Source: Cyclobacteriaceae bacterium
GTDB lineage: Bacteria; Bacteroidota; Bacteroidia; Cytophagales; Cyclobacteriaceae
DNA: 64,000 nt
Reading direction: 5' to 3'
NCBI GenBank assembly: GCA_026129485.1
Contig: JAHCHY010000009.1
Span: 1 to 64,000, forward strand
Made by a program: the position numbers and the translations under genes. The notes under the pieces are model-generated. The model was given only the letters and a program-made list of their open reading frames with translations, did no database searches and had not been told where the DNA came from. Below, one piece after another: positions 54,155 to 62,844 of the stretch. Numbering within the stretch: position 1 is the first letter of the stretch; each line of letters opens with the position of its first letter.

Positions 54155-55318
54155 TTAAAGCATTCCCTTCGTACTCGGTAGCTGATCGTTAAACGGATCT
54201 TTGCGTACAGCCATTTTAATGGCTTTCGCGAAAGCTTTAAAGATTGCTTCGATCTTGTGGTGCTCGTTGGCGCCTTCCGCTTTAATGTTCAGGTTGCATT
54301 TGGCTGTATCCGAAAATGATTTGAAGAAATGATAAAACATTTCAGTGGGCATCTCACCGATTTTTTCGCGTTTAAACTCAGCATCCCATACTAACCACGG
54401 CCTGCCGCCAAAATCTATTGCCACTTGTGCTAAGCAATCATCCATCGGTAAGCCTGCCTCTCCGGCAGGCAGGCCTGTCTGCCTCTCCGGCAGGCAAAAG
54501 CCATAACGCTCAATTCCTTTTTTATTACCCAATGCTTGCAGAAATGCATCGCCTAAAGCAAGCGCTGTATCTTCAATAGTGTGGTGCTCATCAATATGCA
54601 AATCTCCTTTTACGGTTACTTCCAGATCGATTAATCCATGCCGGGCTAACTGATCGAGCATGTGATCGAAGAAGCCAAGCCCTGTACTGATGTTCGATTT
54701 TCCGGTTCCGTTTAGATTTACCGAAACAGAAATGTCAGTTTCTTTAGTAGTTCTGCGTATGGTGGCTTTACGTGATGGGATTACCGTTTCATAAATTTCT
54801 TTCCAGCTTGTGGTAATCAACGCGCAATGTTCATTAAGTCCTTTTTCAGCTAATGCACCTGCAAGCGAGCCGTCATTTACCAGGATGCCTTTTGCTCCAA
54901 GATTTTTAGCCAGCTCAACATCCGTAAGCCGGTCGCCAATCACGAACGAGCTTGCCAGGTCATATTCGCTACTGAAATAGGCGGTAAGCATGCCCGTTCC
55001 GGGCTTACGCGTAGGTTTGTTTTCGTGTGGAAAAGATTTATCTACATGAATTGCTGAGAACCGGATACCTTCTCCGGCTAATGTATCGGCTACTAAGTTT
55101 TGCACCGGCCAGAAAGTTTCTTCCGAAAAGGAAACTGTACCCAATCCATCCTGGTTGGTAACCATTACCAGCTCGTAATCGGTTTCGCGGGCAATGCGCC
55201 CCAGCCACGTAAACACACCGGGTATAAATTTTACTTTGCTCAAGCTGTCAATCTGCGGATCGTCAGCCGGCTCAACAATCAGCGTGCCATCCCGATCAAT
55301 AAATAAAACCTTCTTCAT
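54155..55318 (-). CDS. hisB: Bifunctional histidinol-phosphatase/imidazoleglycerol-phosphate dehydratase
   Basis: A 387-residue fusion. The N-terminal HAD phosphatase has [11 protein letters not shown] (Asp8, Asp10), MVTNQDGLG and [14 protein letters not shown]. The C-terminal dehydratase has [28 protein letters not shown] and [15 protein letters not shown], the paired metal-binding His motifs. Steps 6 and 8 of the pathway. Oddity: residues 278-291 are a 14-residue insert between FCLP and MDDCLAQ, encoded by a palindromic repeat; other IGPD enzymes I know run directly from GFxLP to MDE. It overlaps hisC by ATGA (55315-55318). Confidence 0.94.
   Translation of the reverse strand: MKKVLFIDRDGTLIVEPADDPQIDSLSKVKFIPGVFTWLGRIARETDYELVMVTNQDGLGTVSFSEETFWPVQNLVADTLAGEGIRFSAIHVDKSFPHENKPTRKPGTGMLTAYFSSEYDLASSFVIGDRLTDVELAKNLGAKGILVNDGSLAGALAEKGLNEHCALITTSWKEIYETVIPSRKATIRRTTKETDISVSVNLNGTGKSNISTGLGFFDHMLDQLARHGLIDLEVTVKGDLHIDEHHTIEDTALALGDAFLQALGNKKGIERYGFCLPERQTGLPAGEAGLPMDDCLAQVAIDFGGRPWLVWDAEFKREKIGEMPTEMFYHFFKSFSDTAKCNLNIKAEGANEHHKIEAIFKAFAKAIKMAVRKDPFNDQLPSTKGML
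54446..54495 (-). repeat. Palindromic element inserted in frame in hisB
   Basis: Two near-identical 19-bp hairpins, GCCTGCCTCTCCGGCAGGC (54452-54470) and the same with one change (54477-54495), flank AGGCCT. Stems are GCCTGCC/GGCAGGC. The inserted length is 42 bp, so the frame is kept. Confidence 0.85.
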
Positions 55319-56346
55319 AAAGCGCTAAGTTCGCGTATTAATATTTGATTTTCTTCCGTTGTTCCCACCGTTATGCGTAAGCAATTATCACAAAGCATTA
55401 CAGCCGTCCGATCGCGTACGATCACACCGCGTTTTACTAATTTTTGGTAGATATCCTTCGCATCGGTAACACGAGTTAACAGAAAATTGGCATCGGAGGG
55501 AAATACTTCCATTACCAGCGGTAGATTTTTTAGCTGGCCTTTTAGCTTTTCACGTTCTGCAATAATTTCTTTCACCCATTCCTTTTTGCGGGTTTCGTTG
55601 TTGAGCGCATCCAGCGCTACCTGTTGCGATAAAATGCTGATATTATAAGGAGGCTTGATTTTGTTAAGCACCTGAATGATTTCAGGTGATGCAAAACAAA
55701 TCCCTAACCGGATGCCTGCCAGTCCCCAAGCTTTTGATAAAGTCTGTAACACAACGAGGTTTGGATATTGATTCAGCAAAGGCACGAAGCCGGGTTGATT
55801 GGTAAAATCGATGTACGCTTCATCCACTACAACAAGCCCGGTAAATTCTTTCAATATTGTTTCTGCTATCTCGCGCGTAAGCAGGTTACCGGAAGGATTG
55901 TTCGGACTGCATAGAAAAATCAGTTTGGTATTGCTGTCGCAAATCTGAAGTATAGCTTTCGCATCCAGATCAAACTTGCTGGTGAGCTTTACGGATTTTA
56001 TTGCCACGTCATTAACATCGGCACTTACGGCATACATACCGTATGTAGGCTGCGGAATCAACACGTTATCAACACCCGGTTCGCAAAACGCACGGAACAA
56101 CAGGTCAATAGCTTCATCGCTTCCGTTTCCCAGGAAGATGCGTGATGGATCAACTTGCTTAATCTCACCTAATTTTTCCTTTACGGCTGCCTGGTGCGGA
56201 TCAGGATACCGATTGTAACCCGTAGAGTATGGGTTCTCGTTTGCATCGAGGTAAACAGAAGCCTGCCCCTGAAACTCATCGCGCGCGGATGAATACGGCT
56301 TTAGTTCTAAGACATTTTTTCTGACCAGCTTGTGTAAATCAAACAT
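55315..56346 (-). CDS. hisC: Histidinol-phosphate aminotransferase
   Basis: 343 residues from the ATG at 56344-56346 ([21 protein letters not shown]); an upstream extension of 12 residues is not family-like. Fold-type I PLP enzyme: [48 protein letters not shown] and the PLP-lysine region [16 protein letters not shown]. It transfers the amino group to imidazole-acetol phosphate. Its stop overlaps the hisB start. Confidence 0.95.
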   Translation of the reverse strand: MFDLHKLVRKNVLELKPYSSARDEFQGQASVYLDANENPYSTGYNRYPDPHQAAVKEKLGEIKQVDPSRIFLGNGSDEAIDLLFRAFCEPGVDNVLIPQPTYGMYAVSADVNDVAIKSVKLTSKFDLDAKAILQICDSNTKLIFLCSPNNPSGNLLTREIAETILKEFTGLVVVDEAYIDFTNQPGFVPLLNQYPNLVVLQTLSKAWGLAGIRLGICFASPEIIQVLNKIKPPYNISILSQQVALDALNNETRKKEWVKEIIAEREKLKGQLKNLPLVMEVFPSDANFLLTRVTDAKDIYQKLVKRGVIVRDRTAVMLCDNCLRITVGTTEENQILIRELSAL

Positions 56347-56361
56347 GTTTATTAGTTTCTT

Positions 56362-56440
56362 TATCGAGTTGGCAATAAGCAAATGGCAGTATGCAATAAG
56401 TTTTGGCTATCTATTGTCAACTGCTTTTTGCCTACTGCTA
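56362..56440 (-). repeat. Repeat spanning the hisD 3' end and hisD-hisC gap
   Basis: GTTGGCAATAAGCAAATGGC and, in the opposite orientation, GCAGTAGGCAAAAAGCAGTT share GCAGT/GGCAA/GTTGaCAATA blocks and can fold back. The element runs into hisD and encodes its last residues, SSRQKAVDNR. Confidence 0.5.
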
Positions 56441-57720
56441 CTATTTTCATCTAACCTGACCCTTACAGCCAGGGCGTGCGCTTTTAATTGTTCAGCTTCG
56501 GCCATAGTTTCTACCACCGGGCCAATAACCTGTAAGCCTGCTTTTGTTATTTCCTGCACCGTAATGTACTTGGTAAAGCTTTCCAATGCCACTCCGCCAA
56601 AGGCATGGGCGAAACCATTGGTTGGTAAAGTATGATTAGTGCCCGATGCATAATCGCCTGCGGCTTCAGGTGTGTAAGCTCCCAAGAAAATGGAACCGGC
56701 ATTTACAATTTGTTGCTCCAGTGCTGTATTGTTTTGGGTGTTGATAATTAAATGCTCGGGAGCGTATGCATTCACAAAACCGATTAAGGTTTGCTCATCG
56801 CTAAAGCGGATGGATAAACTGTTGTTCAGCGCTTCGATAGCGATGTCTTTGCGAGGCAGGGTGGCAAGTTGTTTTTCCAGTTCCTGTTCAACAGCCGTAA
56901 GAATTTTACCGGATGTAGATACCAGCACTACCTGGCTATCCACACCATGTTCGGCCTGCGATAATAAATCGGCTGCTATGTATGCCGGGTTTGCGACCTC
57001 ATCGGCAATAATCAGGACTTCGGATGGGCCGGCCGGCATATCGATAGCAATACCCTGCTGACTTACAATTTGCTTGGCTTTGGTTACGTATTGGTTTCCC
57101 GGACCGAATATTTTATTCACGGGTGGAATAGATTCAGTGCCATAAGCCATGGCGGCTATGGCCTGCGCACCACCGGCTTTAAATATTTTAGTGATGCCCG
57201 TTAGCTGTGCAGCAAACAAGATGGCTGGGTTGATCTCACCGTTTTTGCCAGGCGGTGTGCAAAGTACTATTTCGGTGCAGCCGGCTAACCGCGCAGGTAT
57301 ACCTAACATCAATACGGTAGAAAATAACGGGGCGGTTCCACCCGGAATATAGATGCCTACTTTTTGGATAGGTGTAGCCTTTCGCCAGCAGGTAACGCCC
57401 GGCATGGTTTCAATTTTTTCCACGCTTCGCTTTTGTGCCGCATGGAATACTTCTATGTTTTTGGCAGCAGTGATGATAGCCGTTTTCAGATCAGCCGGCA
57501 GCTTTTGCACCGCTTCAGAAACTTCTTCAGGAGTTACGACTGGTTTAGCTAACACAACGCCATCAAACTGTTTTGTAAATTCTGTTAAAGCGGCATCGCC
57601 TGATTTGCGTACACGTTCGAGTATATTGTTCACGCTTCCTTCGAGGAAGTCAAGCTCTAATTGCGGCCTTTTGCACAGCTCCGGCCATTCACTTGCAGAC
57701 GGGTTGATGATTTGCTTCAT
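56407..57720 (-). CDS. hisD: Histidinol dehydrogenase
   Basis: 437 residues from the ATG at 57718-57720 (KQIINPS). Family motifs: GVTCWRKATPIQKVGIYIPGG, GGAQAIAAMAYGT, KIFGPGNQYVTKAKQ, DMPAGPSEVLIIAD, DLLSQAEHGVDSQ, PEHLIINT and the end region FAHAFGGVALESFTKYITVQE. It oxidises histidinol to histidine in two NAD+-linked steps. Family members normally end soon after AVRVRLD; here about ten extra residues come from a repeat element. It starts 5 bases after hisG. Confidence 0.95.
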   Translation of the reverse strand: MKQIINPSASEWPELCKRPQLELDFLEGSVNNILERVRKSGDAALTEFTKQFDGVVLAKPVVTPEEVSEAVQKLPADLKTAIITAAKNIEVFHAAQKRSVEKIETMPGVTCWRKATPIQKVGIYIPGGTAPLFSTVLMLGIPARLAGCTEIVLCTPPGKNGEINPAILFAAQLTGITKIFKAGGAQAIAAMAYGTESIPPVNKIFGPGNQYVTKAKQIVSQQGIAIDMPAGPSEVLIIADEVANPAYIAADLLSQAEHGVDSQVVLVSTSGKILTAVEQELEKQLATLPRKDIAIEALNNSLSIRFSDEQTLIGFVNAYAPEHLIINTQNNTALEQQIVNAGSIFLGAYTPEAAGDYASGTNHTLPTNGFAHAFGGVALESFTKYITVQEITKAGLQVIGPVVETMAEAEQLKAHALAVRVRLDENSSSRQKAVDNR

Positions 57721-57725
57721 GGTTT

Positions 57726-58583
57726 TCAAAGAATCATTTTTTCGATCGGGATCACTAAGATACCTTCGGCACCAAATGATTTCAGCAAACCGATCTTTTC
57801 CCAGAAATCATTTTCATTCACAACAGAGTGTAACGATGACCAGCCTTCGCGCCCAAGCGGCAGTATGGTAGGGCTTTTCATGCCCGGAATAACTTCGGTT
57901 ATTTTGGGAATGGCCTCGTTAGGGCAGTTGAGCAGAATATACTTGTTGTTTTTGGCCGACTGCACCGCCTGAATACGAAAGAGTAACTGCTCCAGTATGG
58001 CTTGCTTTCCGGCTTCCAGTTCAGGTGTGGCGATCAATACAGCTTCCGATTGCATCACGATCTCAACTTCTTTCAGCCCGTTGCTTAACAAAGTGCTGCC
58101 AGTGCTTACGATATCACAAATCGCATCAGCCAGGCCTATGCCGGGCGCTATTTCTACCGAGCCGCTGATCTCGTGTATGCCAGCCTTAATGTTATGCTTT
58201 TGCAGAAACTGTTTTACAAGGGTAGGGTAGGTGGTAGCAATATTTTTTCCTTGCAGGTAGGCTACACCGGTATATTCTTCTGCCCGCGGAATGGCTATGG
58301 AAAGCCGGCACCGGGCGAAGTCAAGCCGTCTGATAAGCTGGTTTTGCTTCTGCTTTTCAACCCAGATGTTTTCGCCTACAATACCGGCATCGGCCACACG
58401 GTCTTCCACGTATTGAGGAATATCGTCATCGCGAAGAAAAAGCAGCTCTACGGGAAAATTGCGTACCTGTGCTTTTAGCTGATCGCGACCGTTGCTGAAC
58501 TGGAGCCCGCTTTCCTTTAAAAGCTTAAGCGAGTCTTCCTGCAGGCGCCCGGATTTCTGAATGGCAATTCGTAGCTGGTTCAT
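57726..58583 (-). CDS. hisG: ATP phosphoribosyltransferase (long form)
   Basis: A 285-residue long-form HisG with catalytic domains (LRIAIQKSGRLQEDSLKLLKE, GIVGENIWVE, GLADAICDIVSTGSTLLSNGL with the PRPP-binding signature) and a C-terminal ACT-like regulatory domain (about 210-285, KYILLNCPNEAIPKITEVIPG, GLLKSFGAEGILVIPIEKMI) that gives feedback inhibition by histidine. First enzyme of the pathway and first gene of the operon, preceded by the attenuator leader. HisZ is not needed by this form. Confidence 0.96.
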   Translation of the reverse strand: MNQLRIAIQKSGRLQEDSLKLLKESGLQFSNGRDQLKAQVRNFPVELLFLRDDDIPQYVEDRVADAGIVGENIWVEKQKQNQLIRRLDFARCRLSIAIPRAEEYTGVAYLQGKNIATTYPTLVKQFLQKHNIKAGIHEISGSVEIAPGIGLADAICDIVSTGSTLLSNGLKEVEIVMQSEAVLIATPELEAGKQAILEQLLFRIQAVQSAKNNKYILLNCPNEAIPKITEVIPGMKSPTILPLGREGWSSLHSVVNENDFWEKIGLLKSFGAEGILVIPIEKMIL

Positions 58584-58599
58584 AGTAGTTATCAGTTCT

Positions 58600-58637
58600 A
58601 AAACAAAAAAGGCTTACCGTATGTGGGCAAGCCTTTT
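58600..58637 (-). terminator. Attenuator terminator of the his operon
   Basis: Reading the minus strand, AAAAGGCTTGCC (58637-58626) pairs with GGTAAGCCTTTT (58618-58607) with one G-U and a 7-base loop, then a T-rich run (TTTTTTGTTTT). It sits 17-54 bases before the hisG start. Confidence 0.85.
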
Positions 58638-58657
58638 GAAATCCTGTTATCGTTTTA

Positions 58658-58729
58658 TCAAAACAAAGCTATGCCACCTGTGCGGTTTACATGATGGTGG
58701 TGGCCGTGTATGCTTTGTGCGTTTGTCAT
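58658..58729 (-). CDS. Histidine operon leader peptide
   Basis: A 23-codon ORF on the minus strand: ATG at 58729-58727, TGA at 58660-58658. The peptide begins MTNAQSIHGHHHH and continues VNRTGGIALF. Five of the residues are His (8, 10-13), a density far above chance. Just downstream is a terminator whose left arm can instead pair with codons 19-22 (GGCATAGCTTT, 58675-58665). When His-tRNA is scarce a ribosome stalled at codons 8-13 leaves that stretch free and the antiterminator forms; when it runs to the stop it masks the stretch and the terminator forms. Not previously listed because of its length. Confidence 0.85.
   Translation of the reverse strand: MTNAQSIHGHHHHVNRTGGIALF
58665..58675 (-). 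promoter_or_regulatory. Antiterminator arm of the his attenuator
   Basis: GGCATAGCTTT can pair with AAAGGCTTGCC of the terminator stem: ten pairs (one G-U) with a single bulged U. It lies 15 bases after the last His codon, within reach of release when a ribosome stalls there. Confidence 0.7.
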
Positions 58730-58767
58730 AATTTAGGATTCAAAAGAACAGAATAGTTTCAAGATGT

Positions 58768-58775
58768 CAAAATTA
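58768..58775 (-). promoter_or_regulatory. Candidate -7 element of the his operon
   Basis: The minus strand reads TAATTTTG, fitting TAnnTTTG, 38 bases before the leader ATG. The -33 TTG is not clear. Confidence 0.4.
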
Positions 58776-58818
58776 TATCCCAAAAAAAGAGACAGGCTAA
58801 CGGGTGTTTGAATTGCAC

Positions 58819-59559
58819 CTATCTCTTCCCCCCAAGCCCCAACCCTAAATACCCGATCAGCGAAAGCACAAACCCGATAAAGCCAAATATAAAAATGAGG
58901 ATGTAGCGTTCCGAGACCAGGTTGATCAATACATCGTTGGGGTTATCGGGGTTTACGAATAGTTCAACCTGCTCGCCTATCTCTACAGCCGGTGGGTTAG
59001 AGTAGGTAGAACCTTCAAAGATCATTTCCTTTCCCTGCCATGTGTACGACACCACCGGGGCGGCAGTGTTACCGCTTCCCCTTCCGTAGCTCAGGTCAAC
59101 CACGGTGCCGGTTACAGTTTCGGCTTTGCTGGTAAAGATGTAATCCGCGCCAAGCCAGTACATGCTTAACAAGATGAAAATGGTGCCCACCGCGGCAAGT
59201 ACGAAGAAAACAATTCCCGGTGCATCTTGAGGTAATGCAAAACCTTGCCGGGAAGCTACGGTATCAACCAATCTTTTAGCTTGCCTGAGCGAAATCCGGT
59301 ATTCGTCCATAACCATTTTAATAGCCTGTATCTTGTTATTGGACCGAAGCAGGTCTTCGACACGCGCCCGCATAACGGCCGGTGATGCTGTTGATGGTTG
59401 TGCTCCAGGCCGGGTAGCTTCACCCGCCAGGTAGGCTACCCAGTCTTTCGCATCTGCCAGGGAAAGTTGGTGTTGGTTACACAAAAACTGAATAGCGGCA
59501 ATTTTTTGCCCGCTTTGCAGGAGTTCTTTTACTTTTGCCTGGGATTGAGAAGGAAGCAT
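58819..59559 (-). CDS. DUF3592 membrane protein with two L7/L12-like helical repeats
   Basis: 246 residues. Two N-terminal helix pairs, KVKELLQSGQKIAAIQFLCNQ/LSLADAKDWV (9-41) and VEDLLRSNNKIQAIKMVMDE/ISLRQAKRLVD (67-99), resemble the C-terminal fold of ribosomal protein L7/L12 (KIxAIKxVREx...LKEAKxxVE). Then a membrane helix (about 113-135), a DUF3592 beta domain (TVTGTVVDLSYGRG, APVVSYTWQGKE, VELFVNPDNPNDVLI) and a second membrane helix (about 218-240). Function unknown. It ends about 90 bases before the his leader. Confidence 0.75.
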   Translation of the reverse strand: MLPSQSQAKVKELLQSGQKIAAIQFLCNQHQLSLADAKDWVAYLAGEATRPGAQPSTASPAVMRARVEDLLRSNNKIQAIKMVMDEYRISLRQAKRLVDTVASRQGFALPQDAPGIVFFVLAAVGTIFILLSMYWLGADYIFTSKAETVTGTVVDLSYGRGSGNTAAPVVSYTWQGKEMIFEGSTYSNPPAVEIGEQVELFVNPDNPNDVLINLVSERYILIFIFGFIGFVLSLIGYLGLGLGGKR

Positions 59560-59590
59560 TGTTATTGAAAGATACTTACGTTACAATATA

Positions 59591-60616
59591 ATGAGATACC
59601 TCAAGTTGTTGGTTTGTTGCATCTTATTTTCTGCCTGCACAGGCTCTAAAGAAACCCGGCTGCAGCAGTTTTTGCTGAAGGGCAACCTGTCGCTGAAGGA
59701 AGGCAATTATGACAAGGCTGCATATTATTACGGTGAAGCAATAAAATTAGATGGCTGCTATGCCGATGCCTGGAATAATCTGGGCACCGTGCATTTTAAC
59801 CAGAAGCAATACCTGCAAGCCCGGGAAAATTACCGGAAAGCAATAGAATGCAGGCCCGGGTTTATCAATGCCCTGATCAACCATGCTAACACCAGTTACG
59901 AACTAAAGGAATACTATAAGACGCTTGATGACCTGGACAAAGTCATTGCAGCCAGACCCGATACAGCCCTGGCGCACTTTACACAAGGACTGGCCTATAC
60001 CAAATTGCGTGAGTTCAGGAAAGCATTACGGGCATTTGACCGCGCACGGCAGATTGAGCCCAACCATGTGGATATATTAGTTAATCATGCCACTGTGCAA
60101 TATTACCAGAAGAATTTTGATTCCGCGCGTGCCGAATTAAAGCAGGCCGCTCAATTAAAACCAGATGAGCCTAATATCTACAACACACTCGCTTTGATAG
60201 AAATAGAGCAGGCCAATTATACAGAAGCGATGCGGTTGGTAGAAGAGGCCCTGCGCCTGAGTCCCAGGCACCCGTATTACCTGAATAACAGGGGTTTTAT
60301 TTACCTGAGTCAGGACCAACTGGATAAAGCGGAAGAAGATATTAATGAAAGTATCTCACTTGATCCCTACAATGCATGGGCTTATCGCAACAAAGGCATT
60401 CTCAGCCTGATCAAAAAGGACTACAAGTATGCCGAGCGTTTGCTCAAGCAGGCGCTGGATACCGATCCGTTTGTGGATAAAATCTATTTCTACCTCGGTA
60501 TGGCTTATCTCAACAATGGTAATCCCGGCCTGGCTTGTGTGTCTTTCAGGAAATCAGAAGCTCTTGGCGACCGCATGGTTACCGATGAGCAGATCAGGCA
60601 GTGCAATAAGAAGTAA
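59591..60616 (+). CDS. TPR-repeat lipoprotein
   Basis: 341 residues with a lipoprotein signal (LLVCCILFSAC, Cys16) and about eight tetratricopeptide repeats, for example GNYDKAAYYYGEAIKLDGCYADAWNNLG, QYLQARENYRKAIECRPGF, EFRKALRAFDRARQIEPNH, NFDSARAELKQAAQLKPDEP and DKAEEDINESISLDPYNAWAYRNKG (in part). It is a protein-protein scaffold anchored in a membrane. Partner unknown. Divergent from the DUF3592 gene across 31 bases. Confidence 0.85.
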   Translation: MRYLKLLVCCILFSACTGSKETRLQQFLLKGNLSLKEGNYDKAAYYYGEAIKLDGCYADAWNNLGTVHFNQKQYLQARENYRKAIECRPGFINALINHANTSYELKEYYKTLDDLDKVIAARPDTALAHFTQGLAYTKLREFRKALRAFDRARQIEPNHVDILVNHATVQYYQKNFDSARAELKQAAQLKPDEPNIYNTLALIEIEQANYTEAMRLVEEALRLSPRHPYYLNNRGFIYLSQDQLDKAEEDINESISLDPYNAWAYRNKGILSLIKKDYKYAERLLKQALDTDPFVDKIYFYLGMAYLNNGNPGLACVSFRKSEALGDRMVTDEQIRQCNKK

Positions 60617-60655
60617 TTAGCCTCTTTTAAACCACATAGAACATCATTGAGCAGG

Positions 60656-60701
60656 CAGGCGTCAGAGGGTTGATTTGAAGTAAACAGCCGTCTGGCGCCT
60701 G
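60656..60701. terminator. Candidate terminator between convergent genes
   Basis: CAGGCGTCAGA (60656-60666) can pair with TCTGGCGCCTG (60691-60701) with one G-T pair across a 24-base loop, then AATTATTTT. Moderate support. Confidence 0.45.
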
Positions 60702-60708
60702 AATTATT

Positions 60709-62148
60709 TTAAGGCTTCGGAAAATTCTGGCTAGCATCATCAATAATCAAAACCCAGTCTTGCCCGTCTTTGGGAGGTGTAAAGCTGGTTACGCCAGTAG
60801 CGGTAGTTGAAAGCCCCGACAGTATTTTGCCGCTCCTGGGATCAAACCAGCTAACCGATTTGGCGGCTCCGCTTAGCTTACCCAGGTCAATTGAAACAGG
60901 CTTATTTTGAGGCAGGTATATAAACGCATATAAACCATCCTGGTGGCGTGTGGCGATAACCAGGTCTTTGTAATCAGAACCTTTGTCGCCCGTAATAAGC
61001 GATTGATCATTCACACCGTCAAAGTAGGGGCGTGATAGCATCAGTCGTTTGAGATATTGCATTTGTCCTGCGGCTTCAGCTTTGGATGCTTTTTGCCACC
61101 CGATAAGCGTGTCGCCAATGTTAATGGGCGGATTCAACGCATTATTCAGAAACTGCCAGACCTGGTGATGGCCATACGTAACGCCACACGCCCCGGCAAA
61201 CACCGACCGGTAGATGCGTGCCCGTACATCGTATGCGGTGAAATAACCGCGCGTGGCCCGTGTCCATTTTCCGTCCCAGGGATTTACGGGATGGTCTTCA
61301 TAGCAAGGCTCCATATCCAGCGTTGGCTTTTGTGGTTTCAGTAGCAGGTCTTGTGTTACCCGGTTCCACACATCGGTTTCCCGGTCTCCATGCCCCGATT
61401 GAAATGCATTCATGTCTAACCAGCTTTCAGTATGGAAATACTCGCTGCTTGAAGTGCCGCCCATCGGGTGGTAGGTGATAAACGCTTCCTTACCCAATAC
61501 CGATTCAATTCCTTTGGCCATTGCACGCCAGACAGCCCGGTCATCAAACTCCTGTTCACCGCCTTCGGCCTTGAATGTATAAGTGGCTGGCCTGTCGCCA
61601 CCCAATATCCAGATGATATTCCAATGGTTGGCATATCGCTTCGCCAAAGTAGCCCCGTATACTTCAGCATTGGCCGGGGTAAACACGATAGGGCCATCGC
61701 CCCACATGTGTGCCACCTTATCTCCCCAGGTGGGCAGCAGACCTACGTACATGCCCTTGTAGGCAATCCGGTTAATGATAAAATCCACATGATCCCAATA
61801 ATCGTATTCTGTTTCGTTGGCCGGATTAGCCCCGGGTGTAGTAGCCAGTCGGGTCGGGTCTTCATCAATTAAAGGCAAATCGCCATACCGGTTGGGTTGC
61901 CGCAGACCATTCATTTCAGCAAGAGCAACGGCCTGAATTACATTAAACCCCTGCTGCTTTCTTAATTCCAAGTATTCTTCTGCTTCTTCGCGCGTAAGCC
62001 GGTGAAACAGCTCCCAGGCAGTATCACCTAACCAGAAGAACGGTTTCCCATCCGTAGTTATCAGGTAGCGTTGATTGAGGCTTACCCTGACCTGGGCATT
62101 GGAAAAATTAAAGGCCAGCCATAAACCGGTTAAAAGCAAGTATCGCAT
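60709..62148 (-). CDS. Glycoside hydrolase, GH140-like (DUF4038)
   Basis: 479 residues with a signal peptide ([19 protein letters not shown]). DUF4038 TIM barrel: [63 protein letters not shown] (in part), [48 protein letters not shown]. The C-terminal beta domain resembles the collagen-binding-like PF12904 module ([11 protein letters not shown]-like [22 protein letters not shown]). GH140 contains apiosidases acting on rhamnogalacturonan II; other members are uncharacterised. It stands alone, away from the SusCD pair. Confidence 0.85.
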   Translation of the reverse strand: MRYLLLTGLWLAFNFSNAQVRVSLNQRYLITTDGKPFFWLGDTAWELFHRLTREEAEEYLELRKQQGFNVIQAVALAEMNGLRQPNRYGDLPLIDEDPTRLATTPGANPANETEYDYWDHVDFIINRIAYKGMYVGLLPTWGDKVAHMWGDGPIVFTPANAEVYGATLAKRYANHWNIIWILGGDRPATYTFKAEGGEQEFDDRAVWRAMAKGIESVLGKEAFITYHPMGGTSSSEYFHTESWLDMNAFQSGHGDRETDVWNRVTQDLLLKPQKPTLDMEPCYEDHPVNPWDGKWTRATRGYFTAYDVRARIYRSVFAGACGVTYGHHQVWQFLNNALNPPINIGDTLIGWQKASKAEAAGQMQYLKRLMLSRPYFDGVNDQSLITGDKGSDYKDLVIATRHQDGLYAFIYLPQNKPVSIDLGKLSGAAKSVSWFDPRSGKILSGLSTTATGVTSFTPPKDGQDWVLIIDDASQNFPKP

Positions 62149-62213
62149 GATTCGGTATTTTTGCTTTGCGCGGAACCTAAAGTTACAAATACTTATTCAG
62201 ACAGTAACTGTAA

Positions 62214-62840
62214 ATGATGATTGATTACGAAGCTTTGCGGAAACGGTTAACCATGCCTTTACCGGGAGAACTTGCACACAACCAGATGAGGGCCGAACCG
62301 GTTGGCGCAATTAAGCCCAGGTTTGAGCATAGGCTTCCGCCCAAACCCGGCAGCGTAATGATCCTGTTGCATCCCTATGGTAATGATATTTTGTTTCCGT
62401 TAACCAAACGGCCCGATTATTTGGGAACACACGGTGGGCAGATCAGCTTGCCGGGTGGAAAGGCTGAAGCAGGCGAAACGGCAATTGATACTGCCTTACG
62501 CGAAACGGAAGAAGAGATTGGGATTCATCCAAAGGAAATTGAAGTGCTGGGTACACTTTCCCGGTTCTTTGTTATACCCAGCAACTTTATGGTTACACCC
62601 GTGGTAGGCTTGTTAAATGACATACCGCATTACACACCCGACCCTAAAGAAGTGGTAAGAGTGCTGGAGGGTTCAGTCAGCCAATTGATAGATGACCAGG
62701 CTGTTCGCATCAAGGAGATAATGGCTGCTAAATTGTTTCCCATGCGGGCGCCACACTTTGAAATAGAGCAAGAGGTAGTATGGGGCGCTACCGCCATGAT
62801 TCTGAACGAATTCAGAACTATACTAAAGGAGCTGAGCTGA
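62214..62840 (+). CDS. CoA pyrophosphatase (NUDIX hydrolase)
   Basis: 208 residues. The Nudix box runs from Gly82 to Ile104 with Glu88 and RExxEE (96-101), preceded by the CoA-specific LTKRPDYLGTHGGQISLPGG motif. Expected reaction: CoA to 3',5'-ADP and 4'-phosphopantetheine. Cytoplasmic. ATG at 62214 with a second at 62217. Confidence 0.9.
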   Translation: MMIDYEALRKRLTMPLPGELAHNQMRAEPVGAIKPRFEHRLPPKPGSVMILLHPYGNDILFPLTKRPDYLGTHGGQISLPGGKAEAGETAIDTALRETEEEIGIHPKEIEVLGTLSRFFVIPSNFMVTPVVGLLNDIPHYTPDPKEVVRVLEGSVSQLIDDQAVRIKEIMAAKLFPMRAPHFEIEQEVVWGATAMILNEFRTILKELS

Positions 62841-62844
62841 TTGC

